64,000 bases of DNA from Variovorax sp. (lineage in GTDB: Bacteria; Pseudomonadota; Gammaproteobacteria; Burkholderiales; Burkholderiaceae_C). Shown piece by piece: positions 18,353 to 26,462 of this stretch. The DNA lies in NCBI GenBank assembly GCA_017744285.1, contig JAGIBP010000008.1:62001-126000 (forward strand). Direction: 5' to 3'. Numbering within the stretch: position 1 is the first letter of the stretch; every line of letters begins with the position of its first letter. The notes beneath the pieces are model-generated. The model was given only the letters and a program-made list of their open reading frames with translations. It searched no databases and had not been told where the DNA came from. A program made the translations under genes and the position numbers.

Positions 18353-19024
18353 CTACACCCAGACCTGCAGCACGTAGTCGAACGGCGCCTGGCCGTTGAA
18401 GAGGTCGACGCGCTGCAGCACGATGCGCAGCGCGCCGGCCGCATCGCGCACCAGCGTGTGCCGGTAGGTGCCGCCGAAGTGCCGCATGTCGTCGCGGCGC
18501 AGCTCCATCATGTGGAAGCGCGAGCGCACCTGGATCGTCGCGCCGCAGGCGGACTCGATGGCCACGTTGCCGACGACGTGGCTGGTCTCCCACATCGGCG
18601 CCTGCGACCACGCATTGGGATGCGTGATGCGGCCCTTGCGGATCTCCATCATCAGCTTGTCCTCGGCGAAGATCGAGGGCGATCCCTCCCATTCGGTCTG
18701 CTCGGGCGCGGCGGGCATCCAGTAGATGCCGCGTTCGTCGAAGAGGTCCATCCAGGCCTGCCAGTGCTTGCGGTCGAGCAGCTCGGCCTGCAGGTAGAGC
18801 AGTTGCTCGACCTCGCGCTGCAGGTCGTTGCCGGCGACGAGGCCCCCGCGCGGCAACTCGGTGGCCGACGGTACGGGCGCGCGCGGCGAGTGGTCGGGCG
18901 CCAGCGCCTGCGCGCCGGTGGGCGCATCGCCGGCGGCGCCCTCGATCACCACGTCCTGCGCGAGCAGGTGCTCGAAGTCGGGGCCGGCGTCGGGGATCGT
19001 GCGGGGGGTGTCGTTCGAGCTCAT
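18353..19024 (-). CDS. Aromatic-ring-hydroxylating dioxygenase, small (beta) subunit
   Basis: Structural beta subunit of a Rieske non-haem iron dioxygenase, 223 residues, SnoaL-like fold. Residues about 70-223 carry the family patterns (EVEQLLYLQAELLDRKHWQAWMDLF, RGIYWMPA, SRFHMMELRRDDMRHFGGTYRHTLV). Residues 1-68 are an extra proline/alanine-rich N-terminal extension not usual in the family. The start is nonetheless supported by GAGGAGG six bases upstream of ATG 19024. It lies ten bases after the alpha subunit gene, so the two are co-transcribed. It has no metal site of its own; it supports the alpha trimer. Confidence 0.85.
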   Translation of the reverse strand: MSSNDTPRTIPDAGPDFEHLLAQDVVIEGAAGDAPTGAQALAPDHSPRAPVPSATELPRGGLVAGNDLQREVEQLLYLQAELLDRKHWQAWMDLFDERGIYWMPAAPEQTEWEGSPSIFAEDKLMMEIRKGRITHPNAWSQAPMWETSHVVGNVAIESACGATIQVRSRFHMMELRRDDMRHFGGTYRHTLVRDAAGALRIVLQRVDLFNGQAPFDYVLQVWV

Positions 19025-19034
19025 GACGTCCTCC

Positions 19035-20333
19035 TCATTCGGCCATGTAGGCCGACCACGCGCGGAACTGGCTGCGCATGACGGCCTCGGAGGTGCCGTG
19101 GTTCGAGTAGGTCACGCCGCCCTCCTCGCGGTCGTCGCCGAAGTAGCGATGGAAGCTCACCCACTCGCCGCCTTTCGATTCGAGCCCCCATTGGCCCTTG
19201 GTCCAGTTCTCGAGATCGTCGGCGTTGATCATGGTGGCCGGCGAGTTCACGAGGTTGTAGTACCAGAGGCTGCGGCGGTAGATGGCCTCGGGCGCGCCCT
19301 TGAGACGGAAGTGCCAGATCTCCGACAGCGTCTTGTCGGCCGCGATCGGCCTGAGGCAGCGCAGCTGCTGCAGCGGCGACTGCACCGAGAGATACGGATA
19401 GACCAGCACGTGGTGGATGCTGCGCGAGAGGTATTCCTCGGCGCGCTGCGCGCCGTAAGCCTCCTTGAGCATCGCCTCGTGCGCGAGCGTGTCCGGGTCC
19501 TGCGGGCGCAGGCCCATGTAGGCCTTGAGGATGCCGTGGCCATGTGGGAAGTTGATGGTCTGCACCGAGTTCCACTGTTCGAAGCTCGATGCGAACGCCG
19601 AGAGGTAGTGGTAGTAGAGCGGCACCTTCTCGTGCTGCGCCTTGAGCCGCCGCTCGACCCGCCCGGCCGCGATGCCGGTGGACTGGTGCGTGACCGAGGG
19701 ATGCAGCGCATCGAGCTGGTTCTCCATGAAGAACTTCCAGTTCGAGTGCTGGATCACGCGGTGGCAGACCGGCACCACCTCGACCTCGCCGACCGGCGAG
19801 CGGTCGCACATGTCGTCGAAGGCGACGCGCGCCTCGCCGAGGAATTCGAGCAGCGAGGGGCCCTCGGGCGCGAGGCTCGCGAAGACGAAGCCGCGGTAGC
19901 TGTCCACGCGCGCCGCCGGCTTGACGCCGCAGTCCGGGTTGTCGCGCGTCATGCGCGTGCCCTCGTAGCCCTGCGCGAGCGGAATGGCGCGCACCGAGCC
20001 GTCCAGATGGAAGCTCCACGCGTGGTAGGAGCACACGATGCTGCTGCCGGTGTTGCCCTTGATGTTGCCCACGAGCTGCACGCCGCGGTGCGGGCAGCGG
20101 TTGTGCAGAACCCGCACCGAGCCGTCCGGCTGCCTCAGCATGAACATCGGCTGGCGCCCGATGGTGACGGCGTGGTAGTCGCCGGGCCTGGGCACCTGCG
20201 AGACGTGGCCGCAATAGACCCAGGTGCGCTCCCAGATCCTCTCCATCTCGGCGTCGAAGATCGCCGGATCGGTGTAGACGGTGCGGTGCACGCGGTCGGG
20301 CTCGACCAGCGCGTTCAGATCGAAGTGCGTCAT
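19035..20333 (-). CDS. Rieske aromatic-ring-hydroxylating dioxygenase, large (alpha) subunit
   Basis: Catalytic subunit of a Rieske oxygenase, 432 residues. The Rieske [2Fe-2S] ligands are Cys80 and His82 (CPHRG) and Cys101 and His104 (CSYHAW). The mononuclear iron site shows in NQLDALHPSVTH, with Asp208 as bridging residue and His211 and His216 as ligands. Together with the beta subunit it would cis-dihydroxylate or monooxygenate an aromatic acid or similar substrate with O2 and electrons. No ferredoxin or reductase gene is nearby, so electrons must come from proteins encoded elsewhere. Substrate cannot be told from sequence. ATG 20333 has AAAGGA about nine bases upstream. Confidence 0.93.
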   Translation of the reverse strand: MTHFDLNALVEPDRVHRTVYTDPAIFDAEMERIWERTWVYCGHVSQVPRPGDYHAVTIGRQPMFMLRQPDGSVRVLHNRCPHRGVQLVGNIKGNTGSSIVCSYHAWSFHLDGSVRAIPLAQGYEGTRMTRDNPDCGVKPAARVDSYRGFVFASLAPEGPSLLEFLGEARVAFDDMCDRSPVGEVEVVPVCHRVIQHSNWKFFMENQLDALHPSVTHQSTGIAAGRVERRLKAQHEKVPLYYHYLSAFASSFEQWNSVQTINFPHGHGILKAYMGLRPQDPDTLAHEAMLKEAYGAQRAEEYLSRSIHHVLVYPYLSVQSPLQQLRCLRPIAADKTLSEIWHFRLKGAPEAIYRRSLWYYNLVNSPATMINADDLENWTKGQWGLESKGGEWVSFHRYFGDDREEGGVTYSNHGTSEAVMRSQFRAWSAYMAE

Positions 20334-20458
20334 CGTGGCTGTCCTTTGCGATCCGTGGGCCCGCAGTTTGCGCCCGCGGCGGCGCGGAATGTCCCTGATT
20401 TACCCGCACGGGGGCCCCGGTACGCTACGCTCACGCCCGCCAAGCCCGAGGAAATCCC

Positions 20459-21211
20459 ATGTCCTTCACCGCTCTGTACGACACCGCGATCGCCGCGCTG
20501 GAGGCGGCGGTGGCCACGCCGGCGGGGATCGTCGCCCTCTGCTCGGCGGCGGTGGCGGGCGGGCTCGTGATCGTCAGCTCCTTCGTCAAGACCATGATCC
20601 CGCTGCGCTGCCTCGCGGTGGGCGGCAACCTCGGCTTCCTGATCTACGGCGCGCTGCACCCCTCGCTGATCATGGTGCTGCTGCATGGCACGCTGCTGCC
20701 GATCAACCTCTATCGCACGGCCGAGATGGTGCGCCTCACGCGCCGCGTGCAGGCGGCGGCGGCGTCGAGCGATCTCTCGGGCGTCTGGCTGCGGCCCTAC
20801 ATGCGCCGGCAGCGGCTGCACAAGAACGACGTGCTTTTCCGCAAGGGCGACGAGGCGACGCACCTGTACTTCCTGGCCGAAGGGCGCATCGAGTTCGTCG
20901 AGATCGGCGAGTTCATGGAGCCCGGCCGGCTCTTCGGCGAGATCGCCTTCTTCGCGCCCAACAAGTGCCGCACCCTGACCGCGCGCTGCGCCACGAACTG
21001 CACCGTGCTGCGCATCGACGAGACGACCTTCAAGCAGCTCTATTTCCAGAACCCCGCCTTCGGCTTCGAGGTGGTGACGCTGGTCGCCGGGCGGCTGCTG
21101 GCCGACCGCCAGCGGCTGGAGGAGCGGCTCGCGGCGGAGACCTCCGCACCCGGGGGGCAGGCCCTCGCGGCGCAGCGGGCGCCCGCCGCGCAGTCCAGTC
21201 ATCCCGCGTGA
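20459..21211 (+). CDS. Membrane protein with C-terminal cyclic-nucleotide-binding domain
   Basis: Protein of 250 residues. Residues about 20-90 form three hydrophobic helices (GIVALCSAAVAGGLVIVSSF, LAVGGNLGFLIYGALHP, SLIMVLLHGTLLPINLYR). Residues about 108-215 are a cNMP-binding fold (LHKNDVLFRKGDEATHLYFLAEGRIEFVE, then MEPGRLFGEIAFFAP as the phosphate-binding cassette position). The canonical RxA arginine of the cassette is not clear, so nucleotide binding is uncertain. The helices-then-cNMP layout resembles Popeye-domain-like proteins. It is divergent from the Rieske operon (125 bases between) and convergent with the histidine kinase gene. No DNA-binding domain is present. Confidence 0.8.
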   Translation: MSFTALYDTAIAALEAAVATPAGIVALCSAAVAGGLVIVSSFVKTMIPLRCLAVGGNLGFLIYGALHPSLIMVLLHGTLLPINLYRTAEMVRLTRRVQAAAASSDLSGVWLRPYMRRQRLHKNDVLFRKGDEATHLYFLAEGRIEFVEIGEFMEPGRLFGEIAFFAPNKCRTLTARCATNCTVLRIDETTFKQLYFQNPAFGFEVVTLVAGRLLADRQRLEERLAAETSAPGGQALAAQRAPAAQSSHPA

Positions 21212-21249
21212 CGCCGCAGGCGGCCTTCCCGGCCGCCGCCGGCGTCACG
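21207..21249. terminator. Bidirectional hairpin between convergent genes
   Basis: A perfect 10-bp inverted repeat (21207-21216 with 21240-21249) encloses a second 7-bp stem (21219-21225 with 21231-21237, loop TTCCC). The outer stem contains the stop codon of the + strand gene (21209-21211) and of the - strand kinase gene (21247-21245). This placement suggests it ends transcription from both sides; there is no long T run, so it would be a GC-rich terminator with weak poly-U support. Confidence 0.6.
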
Positions 21250-22843
21250 GCGCGCTGTCGATGCCCAGCCCGCGGTCGCTCGCCGCCCGCAGGCGGGCAC
21301 GCGAGCCCCTGAGCAGCGCCATGAACTCCGGCAGGTTCAGCGGCTTGAGCAGATGGTGGTCGAAGCCCGCCGCCCGGATGCGCGCGCGGTGGTCGCGCTG
21401 GCTCCAGCCGGTCAGCGCGACCAGCAGCAGCGCATCGCCCCGCGCCTGCGCGCGAAGCCGGCGCGCCAGTTCGCAGCCGTCCATGCCCGGCATGCCGATG
21501 TCCAGTATCGCCAGGCGCGGCGCATGCTCTCGCGCGAGCTTCAGCGCCTCCTCGCCGCTGTAGGCGACCAGGGAGGTCGCGCCCAGCGAATCCAGCAGCT
21601 CGACGAGGCTGTCGGCGGCATCCCGGTTGTCGTCGACCACGAGCACCGTGCCCTCGATCGCCGCCAGGCTCCCGAGGCGCGCCATCACGGGCGGGCGCAC
21701 GCCGGGCAGCGCCTGCCGGGCCAGCGGCAGGCGCACCGAGAACGTGGCGCCGCGGCCCAGCCCCTCGCTGGCGGCCTCGATGCGGCCGCCATGCAGTTCG
21801 ACCAGGCTCTTGACCAGCGTCAGCCCGATGCCCAGCCCGCCCTGCGCCGCCCTGGCGGTGCCGCTGACCTGCACGAACATCTCGAAGATGGCGCTCAGCA
21901 TCTCGGCGGCGATGCCCATGCCGGTGTCGCTGACCCGGACCACCGCCTCCTGGCCCTCCTCGCGCGCGACCACCGTCACCTGCCCGGGCTGCGGCGAATA
22001 CTTGGCCGCGTTGTTCAGCAGGTTCGAGAAGACCTGCGTGAGCCGCACCGCATCGCCGCGCACCACCAGCGGCCCGGCCGGGACATCGAGCACCAGCACG
22101 TGGCCGCCGCGCTCGACCAGCGGCCGGCTGAGCTCGACCGCCTCGTCGATCACCGAGTCGAGGAGCACCGGGCCGAACTGCAGGTCGATCTTGCCGCGCG
22201 TGATGCGCGACACCTCCATGAGGTCGTTCACCAGCCGCACCATGTGATCCACCTGCCGGCTCATCAGCTCGTAGTACTTGCCGGCCTCCTCGTACGAGGG
22301 CTTCTTGCGCGCCAGCAGCGACAGCGCCGTGGACAGCGGCGCGAGCGGGTTGCGCAGCTCGTGGGCGAGGGTGGCGAGAAACTCGGTCTTGCGCCGGTCG
22401 GCGTCGCGCAGGCCGTCGAGCACGTTGCGCAGCTCGTACTGGCGGCGCCGCGCGCGCAGCGCGGTACGCAGCGCGCTCACCAGCGATGCCACGCGCATCG
22501 GCCGCTCGATCACCGTGAGGTTGGGGAACTCGTCCATCGCGTTGGCCACGGCGCGCGAATCGGCGCCCTGCCGCGCCAGCACGAGCACCGGCACGTCCGA
22601 CCACGGCGGCTGCCTCGCGAGGGCGCCGGCAAGCTCGGACGCGGCGGCGGTGCCGACCACTTCTTCGGCCAGCATCAGCACGCCTGCGCCGCGCGCCAGC
22701 TCCTGCACCAGGGAGTGCATGTCGGCGCACACCTGGGCCACCAGGCCGGCGCGCTCGAGCACGTCCTGCGCCATCCGTGCGTCCTTCGCGCTCGCGGTGC
22801 GCAGGAGGATGCGTTCATCGAGTGCGGGCGTTGGCGCACTCAC
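21245..22843 (-). CDS. Hybrid histidine kinase with N-terminal pseudo-receiver and C-terminal receiver
   Basis: Cytosolic sensor kinase of 532 residues without membrane segments. Residues about 10-130 look like a degenerate receiver: the fold is there but the phospho-acceptor Asp position reads VLMLAEE. HisKA follows with His161 in TLAHELRNPLAP, then an HATPase domain with N-box NLLNNAAKYS and DTGMGI and GLGIGLTLVK boxes. The C-terminal receiver has VLVVDDNRDAA and the phospho-acceptor Asp448 in LAILDIGMPGMDG. GTG 22843 overlaps the stop of the KaiC-like gene (GTGA), so the two products are probably made together; the KaiC-like protein is the likely signal source. No separate output regulator is encoded beside it. 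Confidence 0.9.
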   Translation of the reverse strand: MSAPTPALDERILLRTASAKDARMAQDVLERAGLVAQVCADMHSLVQELARGAGVLMLAEEVVGTAAASELAGALARQPPWSDVPVLVLARQGADSRAVANAMDEFPNLTVIERPMRVASLVSALRTALRARRRQYELRNVLDGLRDADRRKTEFLATLAHELRNPLAPLSTALSLLARKKPSYEEAGKYYELMSRQVDHMVRLVNDLMEVSRITRGKIDLQFGPVLLDSVIDEAVELSRPLVERGGHVLVLDVPAGPLVVRGDAVRLTQVFSNLLNNAAKYSPQPGQVTVVAREEGQEAVVRVSDTGMGIAAEMLSAIFEMFVQVSGTARAAQGGLGIGLTLVKSLVELHGGRIEAASEGLGRGATFSVRLPLARQALPGVRPPVMARLGSLAAIEGTVLVVDDNRDAADSLVELLDSLGATSLVAYSGEEALKLAREHAPRLAILDIGMPGMDGCELARRLRAQARGDALLLVALTGWSQRDHRARIRAAGFDHHLLKPLNLPEFMALLRGSRARLRAASDRGLGIDSAP

Positions 22844-24336
22844 GGCATGGGCGGGTCCGCCTCCACTTGGACGGGAACCCCGGTGAAGATGCCGCGGAAG
22901 CCGCGCAGTGGCTCCCCGACGCGGATGCCGTGCGCGCCGAGCGAGAGGCCGCGGATGGTCCGCTCGTGCTCGCCACTGCGCTTCTTGACCACGGAGATGG
23001 CCTGGCGCACCTCGCCGCGAGCCTCGAAGTAGCGCAGCAGCACCACCGCGTCCGCAAGGTAGCTCGCGTCGACAGGCGTCTGCATCTGCGTGCCGACGAG
23101 CCCGTGGTGCGCGCCCACCAGCATGGTGGCGACGCCGTTCTGCCCCAGGTAGGTCAGCAGCTCGTGCAGCTGGACGATGAGGAAGCGCTCGTCGGGCATC
23201 GCGTTGAGATAGCCGTTGAGGCTGTCGATCACCACCACGGTGGCGCGGTGCAGCGTCACGGCCTCGCGGATCTCGTGGACGAACTCGCCCGGCGAGAGTT
23301 CGGCCGGATCGATCTGCCGGATCCGGATCCCGCCGCTCTCGATGAAGGGCCCCAGGTCCATGCCGAGGCCCTGGGAGCGCGTTCGCAGCGTGTTCACGCT
23401 CTCGTCGAAGACGAAGAGGGCGGCGCATTCGCCGCGTTGCGCCGCCGCCATCGCGAACTGCACCGCGATGCTGGACTTGCCGGTGCCCGGCGCGCCGACG
23501 ATCAGCGTGCTGGTGCCCTTCTCGATGCCGCCGCCGAGCAGATCGTCGAGCTGCGGGAGGCCGCTGGCGATGCGTGTCTGCGTGAGGGGCGGCGCATGCT
23601 CTGCCGCGACCAGCCGCGGGAAGACCTGCAGGCCGCCGCGCGCGATCTTGTAGTCGTGGTAGCCGCCGCGGAACGCCATGCCGCGGTACTTGGTGACGAC
23701 GAGCCGGCGCCGCGAGGTCCCGTAGTCGGGGTTGACCTGCTCGAGGCGGATTACCGCGTGGGCGATGCTCTGGACCTGCAGGTCCTGCTCGGTGGCCGTG
23801 AGGTCGTCCAGCAGCAGCACCGTGCACTGCCGGCCCGTGAAGAACTGCTTGAGCGCGAGGATCTGGCGCCGGTAGCGCAGCGACCCGCCCGCCAGCAGGC
23901 GCAACTCGGACAGCGAGTCGAACACCACCCGGCCGGGCTTGATCCTGTCGACCTCTTCGAGGATGCGCAGGGTCGTCTGCGTCAATTCGACCTCGGAGGG
24001 GTGGAACATGGTGTACTGGTCGTCCGGTGCCAGCGCGTCCTCGGTCGGGAGCATCTCGCGCACCTCGATGCCGCGCAGGTCCCAGCCGTGGGAGCGTGCC
24101 ACGTCGAACAGCTCGGACGCGGTCTCCGAGAGCGTGATGTAGAGCACGCTCTCGCCCAGCGACGCGCCCTCGCGCAGGAACTGGATCGCCACGGTCGTCT
24201 TGCCGGTGCCGGGCGCGCCCTCCACCAGGTAGAGGCACTCGGGGGTGAGTCCTCCGCCCAGTACGTCGTCCAGTCCGGGAACGCCCATCTTCAGCAGAGG
24301 CGCTCGTTGCTCCTCGAAGTCACGGGGCGGGTGCAA
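22840..24336 (-). CDS. KaiC-like double-domain RecA-type ATPase
   Basis: Two tandem KaiC domains in 498 residues, the same architecture and nearly the same length as cyanobacterial KaiC. Walker A sequences GAPGTGKTT and GAPGTGKSS lie at about 40-48 and 281-289. By hand alignment to the Synechococcus CII phosphorylation loop, T420 and S425 match Thr426 and Ser431, while Thr432 is replaced by Tyr426. No kaiA or kaiB is near; a hybrid kinase follows with overlapping start. Start TTG 24336 is chosen because AAGGAG sits exactly six bases upstream; a TTG nine codons earlier has no ribosome site. Such pairs in proteobacteria are implicated in stress or light signalling rather than proven clocks. Confidence 0.9.
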   Translation of the reverse strand: MHPPRDFEEQRAPLLKMGVPGLDDVLGGGLTPECLYLVEGAPGTGKTTVAIQFLREGASLGESVLYITLSETASELFDVARSHGWDLRGIEVREMLPTEDALAPDDQYTMFHPSEVELTQTTLRILEEVDRIKPGRVVFDSLSELRLLAGGSLRYRRQILALKQFFTGRQCTVLLLDDLTATEQDLQVQSIAHAVIRLEQVNPDYGTSRRRLVVTKYRGMAFRGGYHDYKIARGGLQVFPRLVAAEHAPPLTQTRIASGLPQLDDLLGGGIEKGTSTLIVGAPGTGKSSIAVQFAMAAAQRGECAALFVFDESVNTLRTRSQGLGMDLGPFIESGGIRIRQIDPAELSPGEFVHEIREAVTLHRATVVVIDSLNGYLNAMPDERFLIVQLHELLTYLGQNGVATMLVGAHHGLVGTQMQTPVDASYLADAVVLLRYFEARGEVRQAISVVKKRSGEHERTIRGLSLGAHGIRVGEPLRGFRGIFTGVPVQVEADPPMP

Positions 24337-24342
24337 GGTCGG

Positions 24343-24348
24343 CTCCTT
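24343..24348 (-). promoter_or_regulatory. Ribosome-binding site deciding a TTG start
   Basis: AAGGAG on the minus strand, six bases before TTG 24336. It favours this codon over the upstream in-frame TTG at 24363 for the KaiC-like gene, because the Shine-Dalgarno sequence lies inside the longer version. Confidence 0.7.
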
Positions 24349-24443
24349 TCTCGCGAAGAACAAAAGCTACCACGAGCGTCCTTCGCAGGCATCCGCGAGA
24401 TGCTGTTGAGTGGCGTAGGGCAAGGCCTACAGGCTGCCCGGAA

Positions 24444-24887
24444 TCACCCCTGCCGGGTCGCCTGGGCATCGCCTTCGCGCCGGGCGCCGGCCGCGCAGCC
24501 GAGCGCCATGCCGGCCGCGAACGCACCGAGCACCCACGCCGTCGACCCGCCCGCGCCCCGTCGGCGGCGCGGCGCCAGCGCCAGCGAGCAGGCGATGCCC
24601 GCGAGGGTGCCGGTCGTGAGCCCGCTGAGCAGTGCCTGCCGCGTCGACGACGCGCCTGCCGCGCCGCCGCCATGGCGGTCGCCGGATGCGCGCGGTGGAG
24701 CGGGCGCCGCCTTCGCCTTGGTGACGTTCACCGACACCGGGTCGCTGGCGGGAAAGGATTCCTCGATGCCGTGATCGAGCGCGGACTCGGTCGTCGGCTG
24801 CTCGACGGGCCGCACGGGCTGGGCCGGCGGCGCGTCGTGGCGCTCCGACGTGGGAAAGGGAAAGGGGCCGGGATCGGGGCTGTTCAT
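24444..24887 (-). CDS. Small hypothetical protein with GIEESFPASDPVSV motif and C-terminal membrane segments
   Basis: 147 residues, family not named. The N-terminal half is proline-rich and contains ALDHGIEESFPASDPVSVNV, a motif I know from many short uncharacterised beta-proteobacterial proteins. The C-terminal half has two hydrophobic stretches (LLSGLTTGTLAGIACSLALA and AWVLGAFAAGMALGCAAGA) separated by a run of arginines, suggesting an inner-membrane hairpin. CGGAGAAG upstream of ATG 24887 supports the start. It lies between the KaiC-like gene and another unknown gene, all on the minus strand but with gaps above 100 bases, so it is probably transcribed alone. Confidence 0.65.
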   Translation of the reverse strand: MNSPDPGPFPFPTSERHDAPPAQPVRPVEQPTTESALDHGIEESFPASDPVSVNVTKAKAAPAPPRASGDRHGGGAAGASSTRQALLSGLTTGTLAGIACSLALAPRRRRGAGGSTAWVLGAFAAGMALGCAAGARREGDAQATRQG

Positions 24888-25037
24888 CGCGCTTCTCCGT
24901 CTGAGAGGAAGGTCCGGGATCGGACCCCCCGAGCTTGGACGCCGCAGCGCCTCGGCGGACGTGCGATGCGTGCCACCCGCGCGTAGGCCGGCGCCGACAA
25001 CAGGCCGTCGCCCTGCGCCGACGCGGCGCGGGCGCCT

Positions 25038-25715
25038 TCAGGCCACGGCCGCCGAGTACCGCTCCAGAAGCGCCTGCACCTGCGTTTCCGCCTCGACGAA
25101 GCGGGCATTGGCCTCCTCGCGCTCCACCCGCAGGCGGCGCAGGCGCTGGCTGGCTTCCTGCCACATGCGGCTTTCGCCGTCGTCGGCCAGGAAGCGCAGC
25201 GGGAAGCGCACCGTGCGCGCCGGCGCCGGGGCGGCACGGTGCGTGGGGCGCTCGATCACGGCCACGAGTTCCTCGCCCTCGACGCGGCAGGTGAACAGCC
25301 GGTCGCGCTCTGCATCGACGGCCCGGAAGCGGGCGTCGTAGCGCTCGCCGTTGCCGGCGGCCATCCACTGCGGCCGGAAGAGTTCGCGGTGCATCCGCAT
25401 GCGCGCGAACAGCGTCGCGCCCAGCGCGTCGAGCAGCTCGCGGCGCCGGGCGACGCTGGCCGTCCAGCCGCGCAGCATGTCGAGTTCGGCCAGGCCCTCG
25501 GCGAAGCGGGAGGGCTCGATCTCCCCCACCGTCGGCAGGACCGCGCTGTGCAGCGACAGCGCGCGCGAGAACGGCGCGCGCGACGCGGCCCGGGCCATGG
25601 CCAGGGAAGGCAGGCGACGCGTCCGCGACGGCCGCGCGAACAGCCAGCCGTCGCCCAGGAGGAACTTGAGCAGGCTCCGGGGAGCCAGGGATGTCGCTTC
25701 GGACGCGTGCAGCAT
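25038..25715 (-). CDS. Hypothetical protein with C-terminal coiled coil
   Basis: 225 residues with no family I can name and no membrane segment. The N-terminal third is arginine-rich, the middle is mixed (RMRMHRELFRPQWMAAGNGERYDARFRAVDAERD), and residues about 180-222 look like a coiled coil (ASQRLRRLRVEREEANARFVEAETQVQALLERY). An AAAGG lies about six bases before ATG 25715. Isolated gene; the flanking gaps (about 150 and 140 bases) show no further open frame or clear hairpin. Could be a stress or regulatory protein; nothing in the sequence decides. Confidence 0.6.
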   Translation of the reverse strand: MLHASEATSLAPRSLLKFLLGDGWLFARPSRTRRLPSLAMARAASRAPFSRALSLHSAVLPTVGEIEPSRFAEGLAELDMLRGWTASVARRRELLDALGATLFARMRMHRELFRPQWMAAGNGERYDARFRAVDAERDRLFTCRVEGEELVAVIERPTHRAAPAPARTVRFPLRFLADDGESRMWQEASQRLRRLRVEREEANARFVEAETQVQALLERYSAAVA

Positions 25716-25856
25716 GCGTAACCTTTCTTCAGCTTCAGGACCGTCGCGGGGTCCGTGGGGAGTGCGCCGTAGGCTACCCGACCGCCTCCGAATGGCATTG
25801 GACGAGGTTCGACGGAAAGACCGCTGAGTTCGCCCAATTGACGCGAAGCGCGCGCC

Positions 25857-26462
25857 TCAGATCGCCCAGGCGGCGCGCATGCTCGGCCGTTCGCCGAAGG
25901 AGGCGAACCACTTCGCCACCGCAGGGTGGCGCTCGCGCCAGCGCAGGTCCTCGAAGCGCAGGTCCAGGTACCAGAGCGCGCAGGCGACCGCGATCGCGCC
26001 GATGTCGACGCGCCCTTCGAGCAGCGCCGGCCGCGCGTTCAGGTGCGCCAGCGAGGTCTCGGCCTTGTCGAGCTGCCCCGCGCGCCACTCGGGCCAGCGC
26101 AGGGGCTGCGGCCGCGCGACGTCCTCGTAGCGCGCGATCAGCCCGGCATCGAGGATGCCGTCGCCCAGCGACTGCAGCGTGAGCGTCTCCCAGCGCCTGG
26201 CGCCCGGGGCGGGGAACAGCGTGCCGCCCGCGAGGTTGTCGAGGTATTCGCAGATCACCCGGCTGTCGTAGAGCACCTGGCCGTCGTCGGTGAAGAAGGT
26301 CGGCACCTTGCCGAGCGGGTTGTTGCGGATGATCTCGGGGTCGCGCTGGACCGGGTGCGCGTTCGACGGCAGCAGCTGGATGCGGTCCGCGAGGCCGAGT
26401 TCGTGCGCCGCCACGAGGCACTTGCGCACATAGGGGGAAGTGGGGGAGAAAAGGATCTTCAC
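25857..26462 (-). CDS. Glutathione S-transferase family protein (YibF-like)
   Basis: Cytosolic protein of 201 residues. The N-terminal thioredoxin-like domain begins KILFSPTSPYVRKC, with Ser/Cys at the active-site helix, and has the cis-Pro and glutathione-binding motif GKVPTFFTDDGQVLYDSRVICEYLD; an all-helical C-terminal domain follows. GTG 26462 overlaps the stop of the flavoprotein gene (GTGA), so it is the last gene of the catabolic operon that starts at 35250. In such operons GSTs often remove reactive intermediates or cleave thioether bonds; here the role is inferred from position only. Confidence 0.88.
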   Translation of the reverse strand: MKILFSPTSPYVRKCLVAAHELGLADRIQLLPSNAHPVQRDPEIIRNNPLGKVPTFFTDDGQVLYDSRVICEYLDNLAGGTLFPAPGARRWETLTLQSLGDGILDAGLIARYEDVARPQPLRWPEWRAGQLDKAETSLAHLNARPALLEGRVDIGAIAVACALWYLDLRFEDLRWRERHPAVAKWFASFGERPSMRAAWAI

